A stretch of DNA of 41,465 nt from Syntrophobacteraceae bacterium (GCA_025453975.1 JALOPI010000034.1:1-41465), one strand, 5' to 3'. Positions 7,731 to 17,093 are shown, counted from the first letter of the stretch. The notes: generated by a model not told the origin, from the sequence alone. Translations and numbers: made by a program.

Positions 7731-9970
7731 ATCCGGAGCCTGTAGAGACACTCATCGCCCTTGCCGGCAACCCCAACTGCGGGAAGACGACGCTTTTCAA
7801 CGCCATCACCGGTGCCCACCAGCACGTGGGCAATTACCCGGGCATCACCGTGGAAAAGAAGGAGGGAACGTACAGGCTGGATGGCCGTCGGCTGCGACTG
7901 GTGGACCTCCCGGGAACTTATTCCCTCACGGCCTACTCCATGGAGGAGCTGGTGGCCCGGGATTTCCTGGTGCATGAGCGGCCGGGTGTCGTCATCAACA
8001 TCGTGGATGCCTCCAACCTCGACCGCAACCTGTATCTCACGGTCCAGCTCATGGAGCTCGGCATCCCCGTGGTCATCGCCTTGAACATGATCGACGCCGC
8101 CCAAGGCCGCGGCATCGAGATCCATGCCGCCGAGCTGGGACGGCGCCTGGGTCTCGAGGTGGTGCCGACGGTGGCTCGAAGCGGGAAAGGCAAGGAGGAG
8201 CTCCTCGAGACGGTGGCCCGCGTGGCATCGGAAGCCCGCGACTGGCAGCCCATCCATATCTCCTACGGTCCCGACATCGACCCGGTGCTGGATCGCATGG
8301 AGGCCGAGATCCGGGCGGCACGGTTCATGACCGAATCGGTCCCCGCCCGCTGGACGGCCCTCAAGTATCTTGAGGTCGACGAGCAGGTCCAGACCCATGG
8401 CGATGAGATCGACAGGACCCTTTCCGACCAGCTCAAATCCCAGGCGAGCCAGGTTACGGAGCACCTGGAGAAGACGCTCGCCAGCTATCCCGAGGCCATC
8501 ATTGCCGATCACCGCTACGGATTCATCGCCGCCCTCCTCAAGGAAGGCGTGGTGCACCGAGCCCAGAAAGCCGACCGGCTCTACCTTTCGGACCAGATGG
8601 ACCGGGTCCTGACCAACCGATTTTTCGGGCCCCTCATCATGATGCTCGTCCTGTATGTGGTTTACCACTTTACGTTCAATTACAGCGAGCTTCCGGTCCA
8701 GTGGCTGGAGGGGGTGTTTTCGGCCCTGAGCGGTTGGGTCGAATCGGTGCTGGAGCCCGGCCCTCTCCGGTCGCTCCTGGTTTCGGGGGTCATCGACGGC
8801 GTGGGCGGTGTCATGGGCTTCGTGCCGCTCATCCTGTTCATGTTTCTGGCCATCGCCTTCCTGGAGGACACGGGCTACCTGGCCCGGGTGGCTTACATGC
8901 TGGACCGGGTGTTCCGCACCTTCGGACTCCATGGAAGCTCCGTCATGTCCTTCATCGTCTCGGGAGGGATAGCCGGCGGCTGTGCGGTTCCAGGCGTCAT
9001 GGCCACCCGAACGCTGCGGAGCTCCAAGGAAAGGCTGGCGACGCTCCTCACGGCGCCCTTCATGAACTGCGGAGCCAAGCTTCCGGTCTTCGCCATGCTC
9101 ATCGCGGCCTTCTTCCCCGGGGACCGGCCCCGGATCATGTTTCTCCTGACCCTTTTTTCCTGGGCCATGGCGCTCCTGGTGGCCAAGCTGATCCGGGTGA
9201 CGATTCTCCGGGGGCCCAGCACGCCGTTCCTGCTGGAGCTGCCACCCTATCGGCTCCCCACCTTCAAGGGGCTGCTCATCCATACCTGGGAGCGGACGTG
9301 GCAGTATATCCAGAAGGCGGGAACCATCATCCTGGCCATTTCCATCCTGTTCTGGGGGCTCATGTCGTTTCCCGGGCTCCCCGGGGAGCGCAAAGCCGAG
9401 TTTGAGAAGGAGCGGTCCGCGGCATTGTCGGGTCTTCCCGACGAGCTGAGAAGGACTGTCCTGGATGGCGCGAAGCCCGAGGGCCTGGACCCCGAGGCGG
9501 AGCAGCCGTGGACCACGGCCCGGAGCGCGCTGGACGCCGTCGATCAAAGTGAGGCCCTGGCCGGCCTCAGACACTCCATCGCGGGGCGGGTCGGCCTGGC
9601 CCTGGAGGGGGTCAGCCGTTGGTTTGGCGTGGATTGGCGGACCAATGTGGCTCTCTTTTCGGGCTTCGCGGCCAAGGAGCTCATCATCTCGACCCTGGGA
9701 ACGGCTTATTCCATCGGGGAGCCGAGCGACGACGAAGATCTGCCCCTCAGTCAGCGGCTGGCTTCCGACCCCGAGTGGAGCCGCCTCAAGGCCGTGGCCG
9801 TCATCATCTTCATCATGCTGTACGCCCCCTGTTTCGCCACGGTGACGTGCATCATCCGCGAGTCCGGAGCCTGGAAATGGGGGGTTTTCTCCATGGTGCT
9901 CAACACTTCCGTGGCCTTTTTCATGGCGGTGCTGATATACCAGGGAGGGCGCTGGCTGGGCCTGGGCTGA
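7727..9970 (+). CDS. feoB: Ferrous iron transporter FeoB
   Basis: Polytopic inner-membrane Fe(II) permease with an N-terminal G-protein domain. In its 747 residues the G1 motif GNPNCGKT is at 14-21, G3 DLPG at 60-63 and G4 NMID at 120-123. The switch region HVGNYPGITVEKKEG is typical of FeoB. The C-terminal membrane core has the two Gate motifs (SGGIAGGCAVPGVMATRTL, and the PFMNCGAKLPVFAML segment with its conserved cysteine) and FSGFAAKELIISTLGTAYSIG. Length is normal and nothing essential is missing. It follows feoA with a four-base overlap. Confidence 0.98.
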   Translation: MNPEPVETLIALAGNPNCGKTTLFNAITGAHQHVGNYPGITVEKKEGTYRLDGRRLRLVDLPGTYSLTAYSMEELVARDFLVHERPGVVINIVDASNLDRNLYLTVQLMELGIPVVIALNMIDAAQGRGIEIHAAELGRRLGLEVVPTVARSGKGKEELLETVARVASEARDWQPIHISYGPDIDPVLDRMEAEIRAARFMTESVPARWTALKYLEVDEQVQTHGDEIDRTLSDQLKSQASQVTEHLEKTLASYPEAIIADHRYGFIAALLKEGVVHRAQKADRLYLSDQMDRVLTNRFFGPLIMMLVLYVVYHFTFNYSELPVQWLEGVFSALSGWVESVLEPGPLRSLLVSGVIDGVGGVMGFVPLILFMFLAIAFLEDTGYLARVAYMLDRVFRTFGLHGSSVMSFIVSGGIAGGCAVPGVMATRTLRSSKERLATLLTAPFMNCGAKLPVFAMLIAAFFPGDRPRIMFLLTLFSWAMALLVAKLIRVTILRGPSTPFLLELPPYRLPTFKGLLIHTWERTWQYIQKAGTIILAISILFWGLMSFPGLPGERKAEFEKERSAALSGLPDELRRTVLDGAKPEGLDPEAEQPWTTARSALDAVDQSEALAGLRHSIAGRVGLALEGVSRWFGVDWRTNVALFSGFAAKELIISTLGTAYSIGEPSDDEDLPLSQRLASDPEWSRLKAVAVIIFIMLYAPCFATVTCIIRESGAWKWGVFSMVLNTSVAFFMAVLIYQGGRWLGLG

Positions 9971-10095
9971 GAGATCCATTCCCGGCTGCCGGGCACGGGA
10001 TATCCGGCCTGGGATCCTTCTTGCACCAAGGGGGAATGCGGAAGCTGGAAGCCGGAATCATTGATTGGGAACATTGTTCACCCATGGAGTGGAAG

Positions 10096-10263
10096 ATGTG
10101 GCAGACTGCGGGTGTGGTGGTGATCCTGGCCGTGGTGCTGGTTTACGTGGCCCGGCAGGTGATACGGATGGTCCGCTCCAAAACACCCGCCTGCTGCGGG
10201 TGCATCGGGTGCTCGGGCCTCGAGGAGACGCCGGGGCCCCGTGAAGGCTGCGAAAGGCCCTGA
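10096..10263 (+). CDS. FeoB-associated Cys-rich membrane protein
   Basis: A 55-residue protein with one membrane helix (TAGVVVILAVVLVYVARQVI) and a cytoplasmic tail with a CCGCIGC cluster. This is the layout of the small Cys-rich proteins that follow feoB in many anaerobes. They are thought to help FeoB, perhaps by handling metal or redox state, but their mechanism is not established. The ATG at 10096 has GGAG six bases upstream; another in-frame ATG is at 10084. Confidence 0.85.
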   Translation: MWQTAGVVVILAVVLVYVARQVIRMVRSKTPACCGCIGCSGLEETPGPREGCERP

Positions 10264-10312
10264 CGAGGGGGCAGGCGGGAGCATGCCGAAGCGGGATCGA
10301 GCCGTGCGGCCT

Positions 10313-10386
10313 CGTCGTGCCCGTGCAGGCGGGAAGCCCGATCCTCCAAGGACTTCCGGACGCCCGCCCTCACGGGAGTGACGACG
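10313..10386. repeat. REP-like imperfect palindrome (about 74 bp)
   Basis: The left arm (10313-10333, CGTCGTGCCCGTGCAGGCGGG) and right arm (10363-10386, CCCGCCCTCACGGGAGTGACGACG read as its complement) pair over about 20 positions with few mismatches around a 29-base centre. The composition (CCCGC...GCGGG ends with GTGACGACG) resembles the dispersed intergenic palindromes found in many proteobacterial genomes. It separates the feo operon from aroB and could also act as a transcription barrier. Confidence 0.5.
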
Positions 10387-10484
10387 CCGAGCAGTCTTTC
10401 TGGACACGCTCCAGGACCCGGTAGGCAGTCACCAACGGCGACTCGCATCATGCACGCTCCACTCCAGACACTTGGAGGATCAAC

Positions 10485-11576
10485 ATGCGACTATCCATCC
10501 AGCTTCCGGGAACGGGGGAGCGAGGCTCGGACATCCTCATCGAGGAAGGGGCCATGGAACGGGCCCTCGGCGAAATGGAGGTCCTGCTCGGGGGCCGCAG
10601 GCCTTTCTGGATCTGGGACGAGCGAGTGGCTGCCCTCTGGCTCGATCGAGCCCGCGAGCTGGAATGGCCCGTCAGGAGCGACGAGGGGATGATCCGGTTT
10701 CGGTTTTCGGAGGCCAACAAGCGGTTGGCGGCCATCGAGCTGCTGGCCCGGGAGCTCATGCGGGCCGGCGCCGACCGGGGGGGCGCCCTGGTGGCGGTGG
10801 GGGGGGGAGTGACGGGTGACATGGTGGGCTTCCTGGCCGCCGTTTTCATGCGGGGAATCCCTCATTTCCAGATTCCCACCACCCTCCTGGCCCAGGTGGA
10901 CAGCAGCATCGGAGGCAAAACCGGCGTCGATCTCCCCGAGGGCAAGAACCTGATCGGGGCTTTTCACCAGCCCCGGGGGGTCTGGATCGATCCCCGCTTC
11001 CTTTCGAGCCTGCCGCCCGAGGAGATGCGCCAGGGAATGGCCGAGGTGATCAAAACCGCCATGATCGGGGACGAGGTGCTCTGGAGGTACGTCGAGAGCC
11101 ACTCGGAATCCCTTCGAAAGCGGGAGCCCGAAGCTTTGGCACGGATCATCTCCGGGTGCTGCCTCTTCAAGGCCCATGTGGTCGAGGCGGATGAGAAGGA
11201 GTCGGGGCGCCGGCGGGTGCTGAATTTCGGGCACACCGTGGGACATGCCATCGAGAAGGTGAGTGGATACGAGATCCCTCACGGCGATGCCGTGGCCATG
11301 GGGATGATGGCGGCCACGACCCTGGCGGTCTCCTGGGGGCGATTTCCACCCGCCGACCTGGCGCGCCTGGAGAAGCTGTGCCAATTTTGGGAGCTGCCCA
11401 CCCGGCTGCCGCGGGCTCTCTCGCCCGAGCGGGTTTTGGACGCTTTGGGCGCGGACAAGAAAAGAGTCTCGGGTGCCCTGCATTTTGTCCTGCCCGTGAG
11501 GATCGGGGAGACGGTGGAAGTGATCGACCCGGACCTGAAGGACCTGCGGAAGGTCCTGGAATCCCTGGCGGGCTGA
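10485..11576 (+). CDS. aroB: 3-dehydroquinate synthase
   Basis: Converts 3-deoxy-D-arabino-heptulosonate 7-phosphate to 3-dehydroquinate, step two of the shikimate pathway, using NAD and a divalent metal. The 363-residue length is normal. Seen are the NAD-binding VAVGGGVTGDMVGF, TTLLAQVDSSIGGKTGVD, the EGKNLIGAFHQP loop, and metal ligands in MAEVIK (Glu), LNFGHTVGHAIE (His) and IPHGDAVAMGM (His). A GGAGGATCAAC site stands before the ATG. The histidine kinase gene follows 29 bases later on the same strand. Confidence 0.97.
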   Translation: MRLSIQLPGTGERGSDILIEEGAMERALGEMEVLLGGRRPFWIWDERVAALWLDRARELEWPVRSDEGMIRFRFSEANKRLAAIELLARELMRAGADRGGALVAVGGGVTGDMVGFLAAVFMRGIPHFQIPTTLLAQVDSSIGGKTGVDLPEGKNLIGAFHQPRGVWIDPRFLSSLPPEEMRQGMAEVIKTAMIGDEVLWRYVESHSESLRKREPEALARIISGCCLFKAHVVEADEKESGRRRVLNFGHTVGHAIEKVSGYEIPHGDAVAMGMMAATTLAVSWGRFPPADLARLEKLCQFWELPTRLPRALSPERVLDALGADKKRVSGALHFVLPVRIGETVEVIDPDLKDLRKVLESLAG

Positions 11577-11605
11577 GAGCCCTGCCCGCGACGGAGAATC
11601 CCGCG

Positions 11606-12709
11606 GTGGCGGATCTGGATCCTGAAAGCGGATCGTACAAAAACGTACCCTCGGATGCCATCCTTTGGGATATCCTCGAATCGGTGACCGATGCGGTGGT
11701 CACCATCGACGAGCATCACCGGGTCCTCCTGTGCAACCGTGCCGCCGAGGAGCTTTTCGGGTACTCCTGCCGGGAGATCCTGGGAAGGGACGCCTCCCCC
11801 CTGATCCCCAATCCCCACCAGACCCTTCATCGAAGCTACATCGAGCGCTATCTCCAAACGGGGATCCCCCGGGTCATCGGGAAGTCCCGGGAGTGCTTCG
11901 CCCAGCACAGGCTGGGCCACACGATTCCCGTGGAGATCTCCTACTCCGTTTCGAGGACCGTGGGCCGCCTTTATTTCACGGCGGTGATCCGGGACATCTC
12001 CGAGCGCAAGCACATCGAGCGGGAGCTTCGCTTCCTGGAAAGGCTGGCCGATGTGGGGAAGGCCGTGGCTCAGGTGAGCCACGAGATCCGCAAGCCGCTC
12101 ATGCTGATGGGAGGGTTCGCCCGTCAGGTGCGGGACAGCTCGGTGCTGGAGGGCGACGAAGGGCTCCGGCGCAAGCTGGGGATCATCGTGGACGAGGTGG
12201 GCCGCCTTGAGACCCTGCTCAACAGCGTGCGCCTGCTGACGCGGCCGGCTGGCTCGAGCCGGAAAGCTCCGCTGGATATCAACCGCCTCATCGAGGAAGT
12301 TGGAGTGCTCATGGAGCCCCTGCTCCAGGGTCAGGCCATCGAAGTCGCCCTGGATCTGGATCCGGAGCCCCTCGACATCGAGGGTGACGCGGACCAGCTG
12401 AAGCAGGTCCTCCTGAACCTGCTCCAGAACGCCGTCGATGCCATGAACGGCGCGGGAAGGCTGAGGGTCTGGTCGCTCAAGCGGTCGGGGCTCGTCGAGG
12501 TGGGCATCCAGGACAGCGGGTCCGGGATTCCGGAGAGCGTGCAGGAGCGGATCTTCGACCCCTTCTTCACGACCAAGGCCGACGGAAGCGGGCTCGGCCT
12601 GGCCATTTCCCGGTCCATCGTTCAGGATCACGGTGGAAGCCTGAGGCTGGAGTCCACGCCCGACCAAGGCACCACCTTCATCATCGGGATTCCCCTGGCG
12701 GCGGACTGA
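11606..12709 (+). CDS. PAS-domain sensor histidine kinase (orphan)
   Basis: A soluble two-component kinase of 367 residues. A PAS domain (about 18-130; DAVVTIDEHHRVLLCN, ending with the PAC signature VIRDISERKHIE) precedes a HisKA helix pair with the phospho-acceptor in SHEIRKPL (H159). A full HATPase domain follows, with an N box (NLLQNAVDAM), G1 (DSGSGIPE), an F box (FDPFFTTK) and G2 (GSGLGLAIS). No response regulator lies beside it, so its target is unknown. There is no membrane segment. A GTG start at 11606 with GGAG upstream is chosen; the frame stays open back into aroB, but no upstream start is convincing. Confidence 0.9.
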   Translation: MADLDPESGSYKNVPSDAILWDILESVTDAVVTIDEHHRVLLCNRAAEELFGYSCREILGRDASPLIPNPHQTLHRSYIERYLQTGIPRVIGKSRECFAQHRLGHTIPVEISYSVSRTVGRLYFTAVIRDISERKHIERELRFLERLADVGKAVAQVSHEIRKPLMLMGGFARQVRDSSVLEGDEGLRRKLGIIVDEVGRLETLLNSVRLLTRPAGSSRKAPLDINRLIEEVGVLMEPLLQGQAIEVALDLDPEPLDIEGDADQLKQVLLNLLQNAVDAMNGAGRLRVWSLKRSGLVEVGIQDSGSGIPESVQERIFDPFFTTKADGSGLGLAISRSIVQDHGGSLRLESTPDQGTTFIIGIPLAAD

Positions 12710-12762
12710 GGGGGGAGCCCGCGGCCCTCATTCCGAAGAATCAGGCTGGCCCTTGCCGTCCT

Positions 12763-13461
12763 TCAATCCCCCTGCTTTCCCCTGGGTGCTTCCATGCGCC
12801 CGCTCTCAATGTCCTTCAGCAGCCGGCTCATGTCGGCGTTGGCTCCCAGGAGGATGAACACGTCCCCGGACCGTATGATGTAGTCGCCCTTGGGAATGAA
12901 CGTCAGACGCTCGTCGGCGCCTTCGCGGATGGCAATGACCTGAATGCCGTAACGATTGATGAGGTTGAGCTCCTTGAGGGCCTTTCCCGCGAAGCCCCTG
13001 GGATCGTCCAGCTCGAAGATGCCGAAGTCCTGGATGGAGGGAAGGTATTCGATGAGGTTGGGGTTCTGGATGCGCTGGGCGAGGTTCATGGCCAGGTCCC
13101 TTTCGGGAAAGAGGATCTCGTCGACACCGACCCGTTTCAGGATCAGCTCGTGCTCCTCACTGAGCGCCTTGGCGTACACCCGCTGGATGCCCATTTCCTT
13201 CAGGTGAAACGAGGCCAGGATGCTGGCCAGCATGTTGGTGCCGATGGTGACCACGGCGAGGTCCACCTGGCCCAGCCCCAGGGCCATGAGGGTCTCCTTG
13301 TCGGTGGCATCGGCCACGACGGCCTGGCTGAGATCGTTCTTGGCCTTCTGGACCATGCCAGTCTGGGAGTCCAGTCCGATGACGTCGCAACCGCGGCGGT
13401 AAAGCTCGCGCCCGAGGTAGTAGCCGAAATTGCCCAGTCCGATGATGGCGATCTGAAGCAT
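12763..13461 (-). CDS. ktrA: Potassium uptake regulatory subunit KtrA/TrkA
   Basis: Cytoplasmic gating ring protein that binds ATP/ADP or NAD(H) and controls the KtrB channel. The N-terminal RCK Rossmann domain shows GLGNFG (residues 8-13) and the acidic end of beta-2 (GLDS, D31). A TrkA-C domain covers about 140-222 (LNLINRYGIQVIAIREG...GDYIIRSGDVFILLG). One RCK copy in 232 residues fits KtrA rather than the double-copy TrkA of enterobacteria. It lies 12 bases after ktrB, with which it forms the uptake complex. Confidence 0.95.
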   Translation of the reverse strand: MLQIAIIGLGNFGYYLGRELYRRGCDVIGLDSQTGMVQKAKNDLSQAVVADATDKETLMALGLGQVDLAVVTIGTNMLASILASFHLKEMGIQRVYAKALSEEHELILKRVGVDEILFPERDLAMNLAQRIQNPNLIEYLPSIQDFGIFELDDPRGFAGKALKELNLINRYGIQVIAIREGADERLTFIPKGDYIIRSGDVFILLGANADMSRLLKDIESGRMEAPRGKQGD

Positions 13462-13473
13462 GGAGTCTCCATC

Positions 13474-14841
13474 CTAACCAATCATGAGGTTTTCCTCGGC
13501 GTAGGTGAACTTCCCTCTCATCTCCATCGGCTGGATGGCCATGGCGATGACGAGGGGCCCCAGCCTTCCCGTGAACATCAGAAGGACCAGGATGAGCTTG
13601 CTCCAGGAGGAGAGCTTGGGGGTGATGCCCATGCTGAGCCCCACGGTCCCGAAAGCCGATGCGGATTCGAAGAGCAGCTCGAGAAACTGCCCCCGGCTCA
13701 GGGCGGGGGGGGCATCGCCCAGCTCGGCGATGATGCATCCCGCCGTCCCCGCCATGACGACGGCGATGGAGACCACGAAGATGCTGAACGCCCGGCTGAT
13801 GCTGTCGGGCGAGATGGTGCGCCTGAATGCGTGGGGATGCTCCGCGCCGGTCATGCGGGCCCGGCTGAGGGAGAGGAGCACGCCCATGGAGGTGGTTTTG
13901 ATTCCCCCGCCGGTGGAGCCTGGCGATGCGCCGATGAACATGAGCATGATGGTGCCCAGGAGAGTCAGGTTGTTCATGAGGCCGTAGTCCAGCGAGTTGA
14001 ACCCGGCCGTTCGAGGAGTCACGGACTGGAAGAACGAAGCCAGGAGCTTGGCCGGAAGGGGCTTGCCCTGGAGGGTCCAGGACCACTCGCTCCAGAGGAA
14101 GAAGAAAGTCCCGGCGGCGAGAAGGAGTCCCGTCATGGCGAGGACCATCTTGGTGTGAAGGCTCAGCTGGCCCCAGTAATGCCTCCTTGCGATACGGCTT
14201 TCGCCGGTCCTCAGCAGCTCGTGAAGCACCATGAACCCGATGCCCCCGGTGATGATGAGCCCCGAGATGGTGAGACTCACCAGGGGATCGTCGCAATAGC
14301 GCATCATGGAATCGGAAAAGAGGCTGAATCCGGCGTTGCAGAAAGCGCTGACGGCGTTGAACATGGCGTGATAGGCCGCCGTGAGCGGCTCGAAATCCTC
14401 CCGAAAGCGCAGGAACAGGAGAATGGCTCCCGCCATCTCAAAGGAGAGGGTGAAGAGGAAGACCCGTTTGAGCAGGACATGGAGGTCTGCCTGGGGGCTG
14501 TAGGAAAAGACGTCCTGGACGATGAAGCGCGACCGGAACGAAATGGAGCGTCCCAGGGCCAGGATGAAAACCGTCGAGAAGGTCATGATGCCAAGGCCGC
14601 CGAACTGAATGAGGCCGAGGAGGGTCAGCTGCTGCCAGGTGCTGAACTCGGACCCGATGTCAATGACCGAGAGTCCCGTGACGCAAACGGCCGAGGTGAC
14701 CATGAACAGGGAGTCGATGAAGGGGATGTGCGTGCCGGCGCGCGTGGGCAGAGCCTTCAGGAGAATCGTGCCGACAAGAATCAGCAAGGCGAAGCTCGAA
14801 ACGAGGATGAAAGGGGGGGCGGCCTGCTTCTTCGAGCGCAT
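13474..14841 (-). CDS. ktrB: Potassium uptake channel subunit KtrB/TrkH family
   Basis: Inner-membrane K+ (or Na+-dependent K+) translocating subunit, 455 residues. Four pore-loop repeats are visible, each with a filter glycine: CVTGLSV, FCNAGFSLF, TPRTAGFNSLD and GTVGLSMG. Between them are hydrophobic helices and the loop PGSTGGGIKTTS typical of the family. It is first in a two-gene operon with ktrA. Upstream (14842-15204) is a spacer with several palindromes rather than a gene. Confidence 0.95.
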   Translation of the reverse strand: MRSKKQAAPPFILVSSFALLILVGTILLKALPTRAGTHIPFIDSLFMVTSAVCVTGLSVIDIGSEFSTWQQLTLLGLIQFGGLGIMTFSTVFILALGRSISFRSRFIVQDVFSYSPQADLHVLLKRVFLFTLSFEMAGAILLFLRFREDFEPLTAAYHAMFNAVSAFCNAGFSLFSDSMMRYCDDPLVSLTISGLIITGGIGFMVLHELLRTGESRIARRHYWGQLSLHTKMVLAMTGLLLAAGTFFFLWSEWSWTLQGKPLPAKLLASFFQSVTPRTAGFNSLDYGLMNNLTLLGTIMLMFIGASPGSTGGGIKTTSMGVLLSLSRARMTGAEHPHAFRRTISPDSISRAFSIFVVSIAVVMAGTAGCIIAELGDAPPALSRGQFLELLFESASAFGTVGLSMGITPKLSSWSKLILVLLMFTGRLGPLVIAMAIQPMEMRGKFTYAEENLMIG

Positions 14842-14980
14842 TCAGCATCCATCCTGTAGGGTTCATGCGTGGACTCGGCGATGCGTATACCACACCTGAT
14901 CCCTTCGCACAAAGGGAAGGGGAAGGTGAAAAGGTGGGATCAGGCGGGACCGGACACGGGGAGGCGGGTGTTTGAATGGG

Positions 14981-15060
14981 GAAAGCACGAAACCGGGGCG
15001 GCGACGGACCGGCGCGGGGTGTGGGGGCGCCGGGACCGGCCTGACCGATTTCGTGCTTTC
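14981..15060. repeat. Long inverted repeat, 12-bp perfect arms
   Basis: GAAAGCACGAAA (14981-14992) is repeated exactly in inverse as TTTCGTGCTTTC (15049-15060), with a GC-rich 56-base interior that can also pair partly with itself. It lies in the ktrB-amt spacer and belongs to no open gene. It could be a dispersed intergenic repeat or a structured RNA element. Confidence 0.6.
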
Positions 15061-15067
15061 GCGCTGG

Positions 15068-15102
15068 GGGCGAGCCCACCGGGGAGGGCATCGGGCTCGC
15101 CC
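15068..15102. repeat. Second inverted repeat, 10-bp perfect arms
   Basis: GGGCGAGCCC (15068-15077) and GGGCTCGCCC (15093-15102) pair perfectly around a 15-base loop. It starts eight bases after the preceding 12-bp repeat. There is no T tract on either side, so a simple intrinsic terminator is not supported. Confidence 0.5.
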
Positions 15103-15151
15103 ATGGGATCGCACACGTGGGTCCTGAGCATCATCCCGAAAGTGTGGGCTC

Positions 15152-15188
15152 GAAGCCCCTCTCGCCCCATCGGGGGAGAGGGTGCTTC
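15152..15188 (-). terminator. Strong hairpin downstream of amt, likely transcription end
   Basis: Arms GAAGC-CCCTCTC-CCCC (15152-15168) pair with GGGG-GAGAGGG-GCTTC (15172-15188) with only single-base bulges and a three-base loop. It begins 17 bases past the amt stop on the minus strand. A U tract is lacking, so termination efficiency is uncertain; it may instead stabilise the 3' end. Confidence 0.5.
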
Positions 15189-15204
15189 AAAGCCCGGCCG
15201 GGGT

Positions 15205-16590
15205 TTAGAGGATGTAGCCGGTCTCGCCGTGCTGGCTCAGGTCGAGCCCCTCGGATTCCTCTTCCTCGCTCACCCGGAGTCCCATGGTGGCGTCGAGGAT
15301 CTTGAGGATGATCCACGTGACCACGAAGGAGTACACCCATGCGGCCACCACGCTCAGGGCCTGGGTCCCCAGCTGGGCGGCGTTGCCGAAGAAGAGGCCG
15401 TCGGCAGCCGCTGGATTCACGAGCTTGGAGGCGAAGAGACCCGTGAGGAGGGCGCCCAGGGTCCCGCCCACCGCGTGCACGCCCACGACGTCCAGGGAAT
15501 CGTCGTAGCCGAGCTTCGGTTTGAGGCTGACGGCGAGGTAGCACACGGCGCCGCCCGCCAGGCCGATGATGATGGAGGATATGGGACCGACGAATCCGCA
15601 GGCGGGGGTGATGGCCACGAGCCCGGCCACGGCGCCCGATGCGATGCCCAGGGCCGTCGGTTTGCCGCGGTGCAGCCATTCCACGACCATCCACGAGAGG
15701 GCCGCCGCGCCTGCCGCGATGTGGGTGGCGATGAAGGCCGACCCCGCCAGGCCGTTGGAGCCCAGGGCGCTTCCGCCGTTGAATCCGAACCATCCGAACC
15801 AGAGGATGCCGGCGCCCGTGATGGTCATGGTCAGGTTGTGGGGTGCCATGAGCTCGGTGCCGTACCCTTTCCGTTTGCCGAGCACCAGGGCGGCCGCCAG
15901 GGCCGACACGCCCGAGCTGATGTGAACGACCAGCCCGCCGGCGAAGTCCAGGGCTCCCATCTCACGGATCCAGCCTCCAACGCCCCAGACCCAGTGGGCC
16001 AGGGGATCGTAGACGAAGATGGCCCACAGCGTGATGAAGACCAGATAGGCTTTGAACTTGATGCGCTCGGCAATGGCGCCGGAGATCAGGGCCGGCGTGA
16101 TGATGGCGAACATCATCTGAAAGATCATGAAGACCTGGTGGGGAATGGTGGCGGCGTAGTCCGCGTTGGGCTCCATCCCCACCTCGTTGAGGGCGAAGAA
16201 CTTGAGGCCCCCGATGAGGTGCCCGATGTCGGGGCCGAAAGCCAGGCTGTAGCCGAAAAGCACCCACTGAATGGTGATGATCCCCATGGCCACGAAGCTC
16301 TGCATGAGTGTCCCCAGCACGTTCTTGCGGCGGGTCATGCCGGCATAAAAGAGCCCCAGGCCTGGAGTCATGAGGAGAACCAGGGCGGCCGAGGCCAGGA
16401 TCCATGCCGTGTCCCCGGTGTCCACCTTGGGAGGCGGGGCTTCAGCGGCCGCGGCCTCCGCGGCGGCGGGGGCCGTCTCGGTGGCCTGGGCCAGGAGGAT
16501 GTGATCCGACGCCGGCTCCCCGGCCATGGCGTAAGATGTCATGATAACTGCCAGATAAAAGATGATCGATAGGAATGCCAGCCTTTTCAT
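15205..16590 (-). CDS. amt: Ammonium transporter Amt
   Basis: Inner-membrane ammonium channel of the Amt/MEP/Rh family, 461 residues from the ATG at 16590. That start has GGAGG seven bases upstream; the frame is open a little further. A cleavable signal peptide (MKRLAFLSIIFYLAVIMTSYAMA) and an Ala/Pro-rich linker precede the usual eleven membrane helices, as in other Amt proteins with a signal sequence. The twin-histidine pore residues are in VVHISSGVSAL and VGVHAVGG. DTAWILASAALVLLMTPGLGLFYAGM is the classic Amt N-terminal signature. It follows glnB in the same operon, whose product gates the channel. Confidence 0.97.
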   Translation of the reverse strand: MKRLAFLSIIFYLAVIMTSYAMAGEPASDHILLAQATETAPAAAEAAAAEAPPPKVDTGDTAWILASAALVLLMTPGLGLFYAGMTRRKNVLGTLMQSFVAMGIITIQWVLFGYSLAFGPDIGHLIGGLKFFALNEVGMEPNADYAATIPHQVFMIFQMMFAIITPALISGAIAERIKFKAYLVFITLWAIFVYDPLAHWVWGVGGWIREMGALDFAGGLVVHISSGVSALAAALVLGKRKGYGTELMAPHNLTMTITGAGILWFGWFGFNGGSALGSNGLAGSAFIATHIAAGAAALSWMVVEWLHRGKPTALGIASGAVAGLVAITPACGFVGPISSIIIGLAGGAVCYLAVSLKPKLGYDDSLDVVGVHAVGGTLGALLTGLFASKLVNPAAADGLFFGNAAQLGTQALSVVAAWVYSFVVTWIILKILDATMGLRVSEEEESEGLDLSQHGETGYIL

Positions 16591-16669
16591 TATGAATCCT
16601 CCAGTCCCTTGCGGGCGGTTTTTCAACACTTCCATGTTGTGGTGGTTGGTTCGTGACCGCTTCCAGCGA

Positions 16670-17041
<372 letters not shown>

Positions 17042-17077
17042 TCACCAGGTCCTGTCCGCGATTGACCCAGCTGTAGA

Positions 17078-17093
17078 GGCAAGGGCCTTGCCA
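17078..17093 (-). promoter_or_regulatory. Sigma-54 promoter of glnB-amt
   Basis: On the minus strand TGGCAAGGCCCTTGCC matches the RpoN consensus (TGGCAC-N5-TTGCW) at nearly every fixed position, with GG and GC exactly ten bases apart. The expected start site is about 57 bases upstream of the glnB ATG. Nitrogen-limited expression through NtrC is the likely control. Confidence 0.85.

Noticed and set aside
7610..9979. Long open frame antisense to feoB
   Set aside because: Its product is a His/Asp/Gly-rich low-complexity chain explained by third-position GC in feoB; feoB itself is complete.
9971..10095. Terminator after feoB
   Set aside because: Only a 5-bp CCGGC/GCCGG pair and no T tract; the FeoB-associated gene probably belongs to the same transcript.
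13150..14859. Open frame antisense to ktrA/ktrB
   Set aside because: Glu/Gly/His-rich shadow of a GC-rich gene pair; the minus-strand proteins are unmistakable.
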